From an uncultured Bacilli bacterium (GTDB taxonomy: Bacteria; Bacillota_I; Bacilli_A; RF39; UBA660), in assembly GCA_947625715.1 (NCBI GenBank), contig CANQPR010000078.1:1-6147 (forward strand): a stretch of DNA of 6,147 nt, read 5' to 3'. Shown one piece after another: positions 1 to 6,044 of this stretch (within the stretch, counting starts at the first letter, position 1; each line of letters begins with the position of its first letter). The notes below the pieces were generated by a model, which ran no database searches, had not been told where the DNA came from, and saw nothing but the letters and a program-made list of their open reading frames with translations. The position numbers and the translations under genes were made by a program.

Positions 1-1
1 T

Positions 2-760
2 TCAGTTAATAATCCAACTTATGGAGCTTATAATATGAGCTTTAAGTATGCGGATAATAAAATTACATATACTAATATTAGAACTGGTGGAACAGATAAT
101 CAAAAAGTTTATTATTCATATATGGATGATTTATTTTTCAATATATTAATGCTTACAACATTTGATACATACAAGATACCTAGTAAATATTTATTAAGTG
201 CCGGACTTAATCCTGAAAATGGCATTAACCGAGTTTCTAACGAATATGTTTATGGCAGTTTATCAACAGGTGGAGTTTCTGGAATGTATGTGACAAATAG
301 TATCGTAATAGATTTACAAAAATATAGTGAGACTTTTGCTTCGATTATTGGAACAATGCCTGATGATGAATATAATGATTTTGAAGTAAAATCTAATGCT
401 TGGCATGGTATGATAAAACTTAATTTATTACAAAATAATCCAATGCGTGATAATATCGATGGTCTTAGTATTGATTCAAAAGAAAGCGATGAATTAACAC
501 AAAAAATTACGGCCATTATTCTTGAAAACCAAGGTAATGCTGATTTAGATAATTTTAGTAAACCAGATAATTATGATAAAAGTGTGGTTAATCCTTCATT
601 AGAAACTAAAGAAGAACCATCAGCGCTTGAAACTATCCAAACTAAAGAAAATCCAAAAACGGGAACAGAACTTCCAATTGCTTGCGGAATAGGTGTGTTA
701 ATAGTTGCATTTTCATCACTTTTAGCGCTTCGCAAACAAAATCTATTTAGAAATATTTAA
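2..760 (+). CDS. Sortase-anchored surface protein, NPKTG sorting signal (5' end outside window)
   Basis: Unrecognised secreted protein, predicted to be joined covalently to the cell wall. The frame is open to the left edge. The ATG at 35 is probably internal, because residues read before it (SVNNPTYGAYN) align with residues 76-86 of the downstream paralogue (SLENPVYGHYA). About 75 N-terminal residues, including the signal peptide, should therefore lie left of the window. Visible parts are a globular region rich in Tyr, Asn and Asp, an acidic Pro/Glu/Thr linker, NPKTG at 650-664, a hydrophobic helix, then RKQNLFRNI and TAA. A central match to the paralogue (NPMRDN versus DPMGDC) supports common descent, but the middle is diverged and carries an extra stretch. 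I see no known ligand-binding domain. The sorting signal fits class B sortases and a class B sortase lies 1.2 kb away, so it is the probable anchoring enzyme. The anchoring role is well supported; the cargo function is unknown. Confidence 0.85.
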   Translation, partial: SVNNPTYGAYNMSFKYADNKITYTNIRTGGTDNQKVYYSYMDDLFFNILMLTTFDTYKIPSKYLLSAGLNPENGINRVSNEYVYGSLSTGGVSGMYVTNSIVIDLQKYSETFASIIGTMPDDEYNDFEVKSNAWHGMIKLNLLQNNPMRDNIDGLSIDSKESDELTQKITAIILENQGNADLDNFSKPDNYDKSVVNPSLETKEEPSALETIQTKENPKTGTELPIACGIGVLIVAFSSLLALRKQNLFRNI

Positions 761-783
761 AGCATTTTAAAAATGCTTTTTTT
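759..783 (+). terminator. Rho-independent terminator of the first surface-protein gene
   Basis: It starts at the stop codon. AGCATTT (761-767) pairs with AAATGCT (771-777) around a TAA loop. The stem extends by two A-T pairs at its base and is followed by a run of T to 783. It should end transcription of the first gene, so the second surface-protein gene needs its own promoter. Confidence 0.8.
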
Positions 784-839
784 GTATAATATGGTTAATT
801 TTAACAATAATAATATTAAACCTTTTATTTTACTGAATT

Positions 840-854
840 ATTTGGGGTTCACTT
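840..854. repeat. Left arm of a 15-bp inverted repeat flanking the second surface-protein gene
   Basis: ATTTGGGGTTCACTT is the exact reverse complement of 1821-1835. With two mismatches the pairing continues outward to 833/1842, and with a 2-nt gap it continues inward to a shared CTAG (859-862 and 1811-1814). The two arms bracket the second surface-protein gene together with its promoter. The sequence AGTGAACCCCAAA..AGTTTAGA resembles the tips of IS3-family elements, but no transposase lies next to either arm. Confidence 0.75.
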
Positions 855-880
855 TTATCTAGTTATAAGTGTACAGTAAG

Positions 881-903
881 TGTCAAAAAAAATTTTTTTG
901 GCA
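881..903. repeat. A/T-tract palindrome upstream of the second surface-protein promoter
   Basis: TGTCAAAAAAA, one central base, then TTTTTTTGGCA: a 23-nt near-perfect inverted repeat with a single T/G wobble. It ends 8 bp before the -35 hexamer at 912. It could act as an UP-element-like or bent A-tract activator, or as an operator. It lacks a following T run, so it is not a normal terminator. Confidence 0.5.
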
Positions 904-911
904 AAAAAACA

Positions 912-941
912 TTGACCTTTTATATATAAGTCTGATATCAT
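912..941 (+). promoter_or_regulatory. Sigma-A-type promoter of the second surface-protein gene
   Basis: TTGACC (912-917) and TATCAT (936-941), each matching 5 of 6 consensus bases, are separated by 18 bp. The predicted start near 948 gives a short leader holding the Shine-Dalgarno AGAAGGGA (953-960), 10 nt before the ATG at 971. Confidence 0.7.
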
Positions 942-970
942 TTAAGTAAGATAGAAGGGAAGTTTTATAT

Positions 971-1807
971 ATGAAGAAAAAATTAACATTTATTGGTGCA
1001 TTCTTATGCATGATGTGCTTTATTGGTTTAGGATCTGCAAACGCTGCTGTTGCAGAATGGGATAGGTTGGATCAACCTGACATCAAAGATATATTTACTG
1101 GCTACATTAATGGTCTAACTGCTTTAAAAGATAAAGTTAACATTAGTGAAAGTTCTGATATGGAAGGTAGACCTAATACTGAAATATTAACTATTTCATT
1201 AGAAAATCCTGTTTATGGTCATTATGCCATGGAATTTGCTTATAATACACAGGATAAAACTATAACTTATGAAAACAAAAGAAACATTGAAAAAGCAGTA
1301 GATGAAACACAAATTTATTATACATATTCAGATGAATTCTTCTTAACATCAATGTTTTATGCAATACTTCAAGATATGAAAGTTGGTGCTGATCAAGGCA
1401 TTAATACATCTAACTGGGAACAATATGGTGTTACAGTAACTATGGATGAAAAAACATTAGTTTATAATCCAGATGAAACTACAAACATCAATATTCATCC
1501 TTATAAAAAAGTTGTATTTAATTTAGCTACAGCTGATAGTACTACAACTGAAAAACAAAATACATTAGATCAAGATAAACAAAAAAATGCTTATCTATAT
1601 AAATTAAATGATTTAATGTCAACTAGAGATCCAATGGGAGATTGTTTAAAACACAAAGCTGAACCAACTCCAACTCCAGTTGTTCAAACTAAAGTAAATC
1701 CTAAAACCGGAGTAGCACTTCCAATTGCTGCTGGTGCGGCAGTATTAGTACTAGCTCTAGCATCATATATGGTAGTTCGCAAGAAAAACTTATTTAGAAG
1801 CATTTAA
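971..1807 (+). CDS. Sortase-anchored surface protein with signal peptide and NPKTG sorting signal
   Basis: Complete 278-residue precursor of a wall-anchored protein. Residues 2-4 are lysines, followed by a hydrophobic core (5-22) and an Ala-Asn-Ala signal-peptidase site, so cleavage after residue 25 is likely. The ectodomain (26-229) matches no family I recognise. A Pro/Thr spacer (EPTPTPVVQ, 231-239) leads to NPKTG at 243-247, a membrane helix (about 249-269) and the tail RKKNLFRSI. NPKTG is the motif that B. anthracis sortase B cleaves in IsdC, but there is no recognisable NEAT domain here. The convergent class B sortase downstream is the likely partner. The gene is a paralogue of the upstream one: the last 40 residues are nearly the same while the ectodomains have diverged. 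It has its own promoter, Shine-Dalgarno and terminator, and a TAG directly follows the TAA. Anchoring is confident; ligand and role are unknown. Confidence 0.9.
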   Translation: MKKKLTFIGAFLCMMCFIGLGSANAAVAEWDRLDQPDIKDIFTGYINGLTALKDKVNISESSDMEGRPNTEILTISLENPVYGHYAMEFAYNTQDKTITYENKRNIEKAVDETQIYYTYSDEFFLTSMFYAILQDMKVGADQGINTSNWEQYGVTVTMDEKTLVYNPDETTNINIHPYKKVVFNLATADSTTTEKQNTLDQDKQKNAYLYKLNDLMSTRDPMGDCLKHKAEPTPTPVVQTKVNPKTGVALPIAAGAAVLVLALASYMVVRKKNLFRSI

Positions 1808-1820
1808 TAGCTAGAATAAG

Positions 1821-1835
1821 AAGTGAACCCCAAAT
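1821..1835. repeat. Right arm of the inverted repeat flanking the second surface-protein gene
   Basis: AAGTGAACCCCAAAT, the exact reverse complement of 840-854, begins 13 nt after the stop codon. Read rightward, AGTGAACCCCAAATAGTTT looks like an IS3-type terminal sequence pointing away from the gene. What follows is only a terminator and the convergent sortase, not an IS body. Confidence 0.75.
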
Positions 1836-1865
1836 AGTTTAGAATGAAAGAATTAAAGGGACTAT

Positions 1866-1891
1866 AAGAGGCTTAAAACAAGCCTCTTTTT
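1866..1891 (+). terminator. Rho-independent terminator of the second surface-protein gene
   Basis: A perfect 8-bp stem, AGAGGCTT (1867-1874) with AAGCCTCT (1880-1887), has an AAAAC loop and is followed by TTTT. It ends rightward transcription before the convergent sortase. Confidence 0.88.
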
Positions 1892-1896
1892 ATAAT

Positions 1897-1920
1897 GAAA
1901 AAGAAACCATTTTGGCTTCT
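1897..1920 (-). terminator. Rho-independent terminator of the sortase gene
   Basis: Read on the minus strand, AGAAGCCA (1920-1913) pairs with TGGTTTCT (1909-1902), with one G-U pair and a 3-nt loop, followed by five T. It begins directly after the sortase stop codon and is distinct from the plus-strand terminator beside it. Confidence 0.75.
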
Positions 1921-3483
1921 TTAACTTATTTTTTTCGCATGAATAACTAATTTTTGTTTATTTCCGTAGCAAGTAGATAAAGTTAAAATTTTATCATTTG
2001 CTCCAACATTAACTCCAAAATTATAAATACTACGGCCTTTAACTTTGTTTATATAATTCATAAATGCTTCATTAGATTCAAACTGAATATATAAATAATC
2101 ATTAGTATTATCAATGGCATAAATAGAGAATATTTGCCATGTACTATTTTGTTCTTTAGTATTAAAAGTAATTATTTGATTGCTTTTATTTGTATACCAT
2201 TTTTTATTTTTGGTTCGGTATAATCCAGAGAACATTACTGAGCCACTATCATGACCATAAATAATAGTATTTTGATCTAAAGGTGTAATTTTATTTTGAT
2301 AATCAGCAAATAACCATCCATATCTATTTTTTTCTTTGTTAAAATCATGTTTTAAATAAAAGTCATTATCGCTATGTTTAACAACAGGGTAATCAATGTT
2401 GGTATTATTAACAGTAAGCCAGCCGATGGTTTCATTATTAATTTTTAAAAGCTCATCCCAAACCCTAGAATATTTTTTGTTATAAGTTGTTTCAATAAAA
2501 GGTGTATCTTTATTTTCTTCAGGAGCTTCAGGAGTTTCTTCTTCCTCTTTGACAATTTTTTCTTTAACATTAACTATTTTTTTCGAAAGAGTTTCAGCTT
2601 CTTTTTGTTCTGTTAAATTAATAATAAATATTCCGGCAATAGTTAAAATAATTACTAAAATAATAACTTTTAAAAGATTTAAATTTAATTGTTTTAATCT
2701 ATTTTCATTTTTATATTTATCGGAATAAATAATTTTAAATTTCAAATTTTTATTTTGTTTTTTAAGAACGTGTAAATAATCGATATCGGGAATAATATTT
2801 TTATCTTTTTCAAAGATATGTATTTTTATATTCCTTTTACGATATTTGTTTAAAATATTAATAATTTTATTTAAGGATTCTTTATTATAATATGTAATTT
2901 CGATAACCCTTAGAAAATTATTTATTTTAAGAAAAGCTTCAAATTCTAAAGCATCAGTATCATCTAAAATAAAATCAATTTTTAAAACTTTTTTATAATA
3001 TAAATCAGAATAAGTTTTTAGATTATCATGATACATGAAATCACTTATAAAGAATATTTTATTTTGCAGTTCTACATGATAACCACGGCGATTTAAATCT
3101 TCAAACATGTATTCTGTCATATTATAACATTCAATATTATCGAAATATTTATGTTCATTTAATTTTTCATATACAAGGTGAGGTAAAGTAGCTTTTGGTA
3201 TAAAGATAACATCAGTAAATTCAGGTATAAGTTTTAATAGATCTAAAACATAAGGCGCAATACTATAATGTTTTATATAAGCTTTAGAAATATTTTTCTT
3301 TAGAACAATAACTTTAACAAAAGCTGCTACTAAATCTAAGTTTTGCGTAAGATAATCCACTGTAAAAACGATATTATTAGTATCAATAATATTGGTATTG
3401 TTAAGTTCTTTATTACTTAAATCTTTAGAACACTCTGAAAATGTAATATTGTCTTTATGAATATTAATAAGTATTTTTTCCAT
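1921..3483 (-). CDS. srtB: Class B sortase with large cytoplasmic N-terminal domain and Lys at the active-site Arg position
   Basis: Membrane transpeptidase expected to cleave sorting signals and attach proteins to peptidoglycan. Residues are numbered from the ATG at 3483 (520 aa). Residues 1-267 are a hydrophilic domain of alternating strands and helices that I do not recognise. A single membrane helix follows at about 268-290, then a Glu/Lys/Pro stalk (291-336) and the sortase domain (338-520). Class B marks are IGWLTV, IDYPVV, the catalytic His411 in IIYGHD, GRSIY, and Cys505 in TLSTCYG. The expected Arg just before the last strand (RLVxHAK) is Lys511 (codon AAA). Usual class B enzymes are about 250 residues with the anchor at the N terminus, so this one is roughly doubled. 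The inner ATG fits the Shine-Dalgarno-like GGGGAT. An in-frame ATG at 3495 would add four residues. The neighbouring NPKTG proteins are the obvious substrates. Confidence 0.9.
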   Translation of the reverse strand: MEKILINIHKDNITFSECSKDLSNKELNNTNIIDTNNIVFTVDYLTQNLDLVAAFVKVIVLKKNISKAYIKHYSIAPYVLDLLKLIPEFTDVIFIPKATLPHLVYEKLNEHKYFDNIECYNMTEYMFEDLNRRGYHVELQNKIFFISDFMYHDNLKTYSDLYYKKVLKIDFILDDTDALEFEAFLKINNFLRVIEITYYNKESLNKIINILNKYRKRNIKIHIFEKDKNIIPDIDYLHVLKKQNKNLKFKIIYSDKYKNENRLKQLNLNLLKVIILVIILTIAGIFIINLTEQKEAETLSKKIVNVKEKIVKEEEETPEAPEENKDTPFIETTYNKKYSRVWDELLKINNETIGWLTVNNTNIDYPVVKHSDNDFYLKHDFNKEKNRYGWLFADYQNKITPLDQNTIIYGHDSGSVMFSGLYRTKNKKWYTNKSNQIITFNTKEQNSTWQIFSIYAIDNTNDYLYIQFESNEAFMNYINKVKGRSIYNFGVNVGANDKILTLSTCYGNKQKLVIHAKKIS

Positions 3484-3492
3484 ATGTATCCC
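3484..3492 (-). promoter_or_regulatory. Ribosome-binding site choosing the sortase start
   Basis: On the minus strand, GGGGATACAT precedes the ATG at 3483, placing GGGGAT at a normal distance. The alternative ATG at 3495 has no purine tract at usable spacing and would leave only about 8 nt of leader behind the predicted transcription start. Confidence 0.55.
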
Positions 3493-3509
3493 CATCTCTA
3501 TTCTTTACC

Positions 3510-3538
3510 ATTTTAACACATCCAAAGATTTATGTAAA
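3510..3538 (-). promoter_or_regulatory. Promoter of the sortase gene
   Basis: On the minus strand, TTTACA (3538-3533), a 17-bp spacer and TAAAAT (3515-3510), with TG one base before the -10 giving an extended -10 (TGTTAAAAT). Transcription should begin near 3503, about 20 nt before the ATG at 3483. Confidence 0.65.
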
Positions 3539-3548
3539 TATTTTAAAC

Positions 3549-3577
3549 TTGAATAAAGTAATAAATTAATATATAAT
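3549..3577 (+). promoter_or_regulatory. Promoter of the lipid-kinase gene
   Basis: TTGAAT (3549-3554), a 17-bp spacer and a perfect TATAAT (3572-3577). The predicted transcription start is about 3584, only about 10 nt before the ATG. Its -35 lies 10 bp from the sortase -35, so the two promoters stand back to back. Confidence 0.75.
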
Positions 3578-3583
3578 ATACTT

Positions 3584-3589
3584 GGTGAT
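3584..3589 (+). promoter_or_regulatory. Ribosome-binding site choosing the lipid-kinase start
   Basis: GGTGAT matches the 3' half of the full Shine-Dalgarno (AAGGAGGTGATC) and ends 4 nt before the ATG at 3594. An in-frame TTG at 3582 would sit just before the predicted transcription start, so it is not a likely start codon. Confidence 0.6.
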
Positions 3590-3593
3590 ATCC

Positions 3594-4511
3594 ATGAAAA
3601 AATGTGTGATTATTTGTAATCCTAATAGTGGCCAGCACGATAAAAAAGTCTTGTTAAATAAATTTACGGATATTTTAGAAGAAAAAAATTATGAAACGGA
3701 AATAATTTTTACCAAATATAGTGGTCATGCGAAAAAAATAGTCAGTGAACTACCAAATGGTATTGATTTAGTCATATCATTAGGTGGTGATGGAACCTTT
3801 AATGAAGTTATATCTGGAAATATTAAAAGAAAAGAAAGACTTTTGCTTTCTCATATTCCTCTTGGAACGGCTAACGATTTAGGAGCTTTATTTGGAATGG
3901 TTAAAAATCCTATTACTAATTTAAAATTAGTTTTAGATGGTAAAGTAAAAGGAATTGATATTTGTTCTATAAATAAAAAGCCTTTTGTATATGTAGCAGG
4001 ATTAGGTAAATTTGTCGATATTGCTTATGATACACCTAGAAAACTAAAAAAGAATTTAGGTTATTTTGCTTATCTTGTGAACGCCTTTAAAATTTTTAAT
4101 ACAAAAACTCACTTATTTGAAATGGAATATACTTGTAATGGGGAAACTTATAAAGGCCTTTATTCTTTAGTCTTAGTTTGTAATGCGAAAAGAATAGGGG
4201 GAATTGAAGTTTTTAATGACATTAAAATGGATGACAATCAGTTCGAAGTTTTAATGACAAATATTACTAGTAGAAAAGATATCATTAAATCTTTAGTTTT
4301 AGCCAAAACAAGTGATATTACAAAAGTTCCCGGTTTTTATTTCTATAGAACAGATCACTTAAAAATAAAATTAACGGAAAGACCACGTAAAAATTGGTGT
4401 ATTGATGGTGAACAGCTTAAATCTAAAGATAAAGTATTTGATATTAGTATTATCAAGGATGTTAAGATGTTACTACCAAAAAAAGAACTATCAAAAATTT
4501 TTAAAAACTAA
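3594..4511 (+). CDS. YegS/BmrU/DagK-family diacylglycerol (lipid) kinase
   Basis: Soluble, membrane-associating lipid kinase of 305 residues, a usual length for the family. It probably transfers the ATP gamma-phosphate to diacylglycerol or a similar lipid, giving phosphatidic acid. The N-terminal nucleotide-binding domain shows NPNSG (9-13), the signature GGDGT followed by FNEV (64-72), and PLGTAND (89-95). The C-terminal beta-sandwich lipid domain carries DGE (271-273), which holds the glutamate proposed as general base in staphylococcal DgkB. There is no membrane helix, as expected. Gram-positive DagK recycles diacylglycerol released in lipoteichoic acid synthesis; that role here is inference, and other lipids are possible for YegS-like members. 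The gene is divergent from the sortase and has its own strong promoter. No clear terminator follows before the insertion sequence, which may have displaced it. Confidence 0.9.
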   Translation: MKKCVIICNPNSGQHDKKVLLNKFTDILEEKNYETEIIFTKYSGHAKKIVSELPNGIDLVISLGGDGTFNEVISGNIKRKERLLLSHIPLGTANDLGALFGMVKNPITNLKLVLDGKVKGIDICSINKKPFVYVAGLGKFVDIAYDTPRKLKKNLGYFAYLVNAFKIFNTKTHLFEMEYTCNGETYKGLYSLVLVCNAKRIGGIEVFNDIKMDDNQFEVLMTNITSRKDIIKSLVLAKTSDITKVPGFYFYRTDHLKIKLTERPRKNWCIDGEQLKSKDKVFDISIIKDVKMLLPKKELSKIFKN

Positions 4512-4621
4512 TAGTTTAAATTTTAAAAAAGCTATAAGCAAACGTTAGTGTAGAATAAGTGTGGAGATTCATTCCCTAAAAAATAAGAATATAATTTAAT
4601 TAAATTTTATAACAGAGTGAG

Positions 4622-4648
4622 TAGATAGTCAATATCTATTCCTTTTTG
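4622..4648 (+). terminator. Weak candidate terminator for rightward transcription
   Basis: TAGATA (4622-4627) and TATCTA (4633-4638) form a 6-bp AT-rich stem with a 5-nt loop, followed by TTCCTTTTT. The stem holds only one G-C pair, so it may be inefficient. It is the only candidate I see for ending the kinase transcript, and it lies about 110 nt beyond that gene, probably inside the insertion sequence. Confidence 0.3.
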
Positions 4649-4649
4649 A

Positions 4650-6044
4650 TTAAATAAATTTAATTCCTCTAAAAGAGGTTAATTCTTTAAATTTGTTATT
4701 ATCAATAGGAGAATCAAAAAGAGGTAAAGTTGTATTAATTTCATAGCATTGAGAATAATTAGAAGTAAGTTTTTGGTCATATTTTATTTTAGTTAAATTG
4801 TTAATTTTAATATTAATATTTTCGTATTCATCTGTTCCATATTTTAAATTTAAATAATCTTCAATAGTTAAATCATGTTTGTTGGCATGATATACAAGTA
4901 ATTTAAGCTTATTTTCTAAACCTTGATGGGAAAAACCATACGGAGAGGAAGTAATATATCTAGCAAAAGCTTGATTAACATGCCCTTCCATAGAACAAGG
5001 ACATTTGTAATCTTTATCATGTTGATTTTTAATACCATCTAAATTATTAATAATGTAATTCATATGTTCAATCATTTTTGATTTCTGTTCAGGATATTTT
5101 TCAATTTGAAAATTAACAAGAGTAATGAAATCATCTATTTTGTCATTTCTAATATAACTATCAGCGATATATTTTAAATCATTATCATTTTTAAAAATAT
5201 AACCTAAATGTTTTTTCATGTAATGAAAAGGATCAAGGACAAATTTAGCATTAGGGAAACAATTAGAAAAGTCTTTAATACCAGAAGCACCATCACCAGA
5301 GACAAAGATAACCTTAAACTTATCAATATAATATTTTTGATCAACATAATCAAAGATTACTTCCCAAAGTTCTTCATAAGATAATTTAGAAGAGGCAAAA
5401 TAATGAATGTTTTTAAGTTGTTTTCTTTTTACGAAAGTTTCAACATAACCTTCATGAACAATAGCACAAGGACAAATTTTATTTCCCCCATGTTGAAGAT
5501 TAGCGTGAATTTCATCCATTTCGATATATAGAATATCAGGTTGATTAGTCGATTTAGTAATATTTTCATGAATAGAGCCATCAAGAACTTTGATTTTTTT
5601 GGAGACAGTACTACGTGACACTTGAACATTTCTTAAAGCATGACGTGCAGCTTGAGACATATTTTCATCCATAGCATATTTAATTAATTGATATTCAGCT
5701 TCATTAGTAAGTCTTTGATAAGGCTTTAAATAAAGGATGTCTCTTAAAGGAATATAATACTGTTTACTTTTTTTATGGATATAGGAAGTAGAATTTACGG
5801 TAATATAACCAATAGAAGTAGTAAGAGTTCTTTGTCTGGTTTGCTTAACGTAATATTCACTTTTTCTTTCTTTAGAATTTTTAAACTGTTTATCAAAATA
5901 ATTAAGAAAAGATTCATATAATTTTAAAGTAAAAGTATCTCCAACAGTTTTAATTTTCGCTTCTAAATTCAAAGGATTAATATTTTTTGAAAAAATTTTA
6001 TTGAAAGTATTAATAATTTCGTCAAATAATGGTATAATTTCCAT
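4650..6044 (-). CDS. ISLre2-family (UPF0236) transposase
   Basis: Probable DDE-type transposase of 464 residues, normal length for the family and with no frameshift. An N-terminal region (about 1-125) is followed by a helix-turn-helix-like segment (MSQAARHALRN to STVSKKIK, 129-152). The catalytic candidates are Asp177 (IEMDEIHANLQ), Asp251 (VSGDGASGIKDF, followed by the family hallmark LDPFHYMKK at 270-278) and Glu353 (CSMEGHVNQAF). Two CPC pairs (191-193 and 348-350) lie near the active-site motifs. The start at ATG 6044 is chosen because AAGAAGG ends 9 nt upstream. An in-frame TTG at 6077 would add 11 residues but lies at the predicted transcription start with no usable leader. The gene converges on the lipid kinase. 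Start-codon access appears to depend on which promoter made the mRNA (see 6043-6112). Confidence 0.93.
   Translation of the reverse strand: MEIIPLFDEIINTFNKIFSKNINPLNLEAKIKTVGDTFTLKLYESFLNYFDKQFKNSKERKSEYYVKQTRQRTLTTSIGYITVNSTSYIHKKSKQYYIPLRDILYLKPYQRLTNEAEYQLIKYAMDENMSQAARHALRNVQVSRSTVSKKIKVLDGSIHENITKSTNQPDILYIEMDEIHANLQHGGNKICPCAIVHEGYVETFVKRKQLKNIHYFASSKLSYEELWEVIFDYVDQKYYIDKFKVIFVSGDGASGIKDFSNCFPNAKFVLDPFHYMKKHLGYIFKNDNDLKYIADSYIRNDKIDDFITLVNFQIEKYPEQKSKMIEHMNYIINNLDGIKNQHDKDYKCPCSMEGHVNQAFARYITSSPYGFSHQGLENKLKLLVYHANKHDLTIEDYLNLKYGTDEYENINIKINNLTKIKYDQKLTSNYSQCYEINTTLPLFDSPIDNNKFKELTSFRGIKFI

Noticed and set aside
35..37. ATG at 35 as the true start of the first surface-protein gene
   Set aside because: The frame stays open to the left edge, the residues before the ATG align with the interior of the paralogue, no Shine-Dalgarno precedes it, and a secreted protein would lack its signal peptide.
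250..516. 88-codon open frame on the minus strand inside the first surface-protein gene
   Set aside because: It lies wholly inside a well-supported gene, has no ribosome-binding site or recognisable domain, and is explained as an antisense shadow.
785..790. TATAAT just after the first terminator, as a possible promoter
   Set aside because: No -35-like hexamer lies at the right distance (that region is the terminator stem), and a better promoter sits at 912-941.
35..1807. NEAT haem-binding domain in the NPKTG proteins, by analogy with IsdC
   Set aside because: I could not find the haem-contacting YxxxY-type strand or the usual NEAT pattern in either protein, so only the anchor resembles IsdC.
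4593..4606. 14-nt palindrome AATTTAATTAAATT
   Set aside because: It is made only of A and T in very AT-rich DNA, has no T run or promoter beside it, and is expected by chance.
5429..5629. 66-codon minus-strand frame inside the transposase gene
   Set aside because: It overlaps the conserved transposase region in another frame on the same strand and has no separate start signals or family features.
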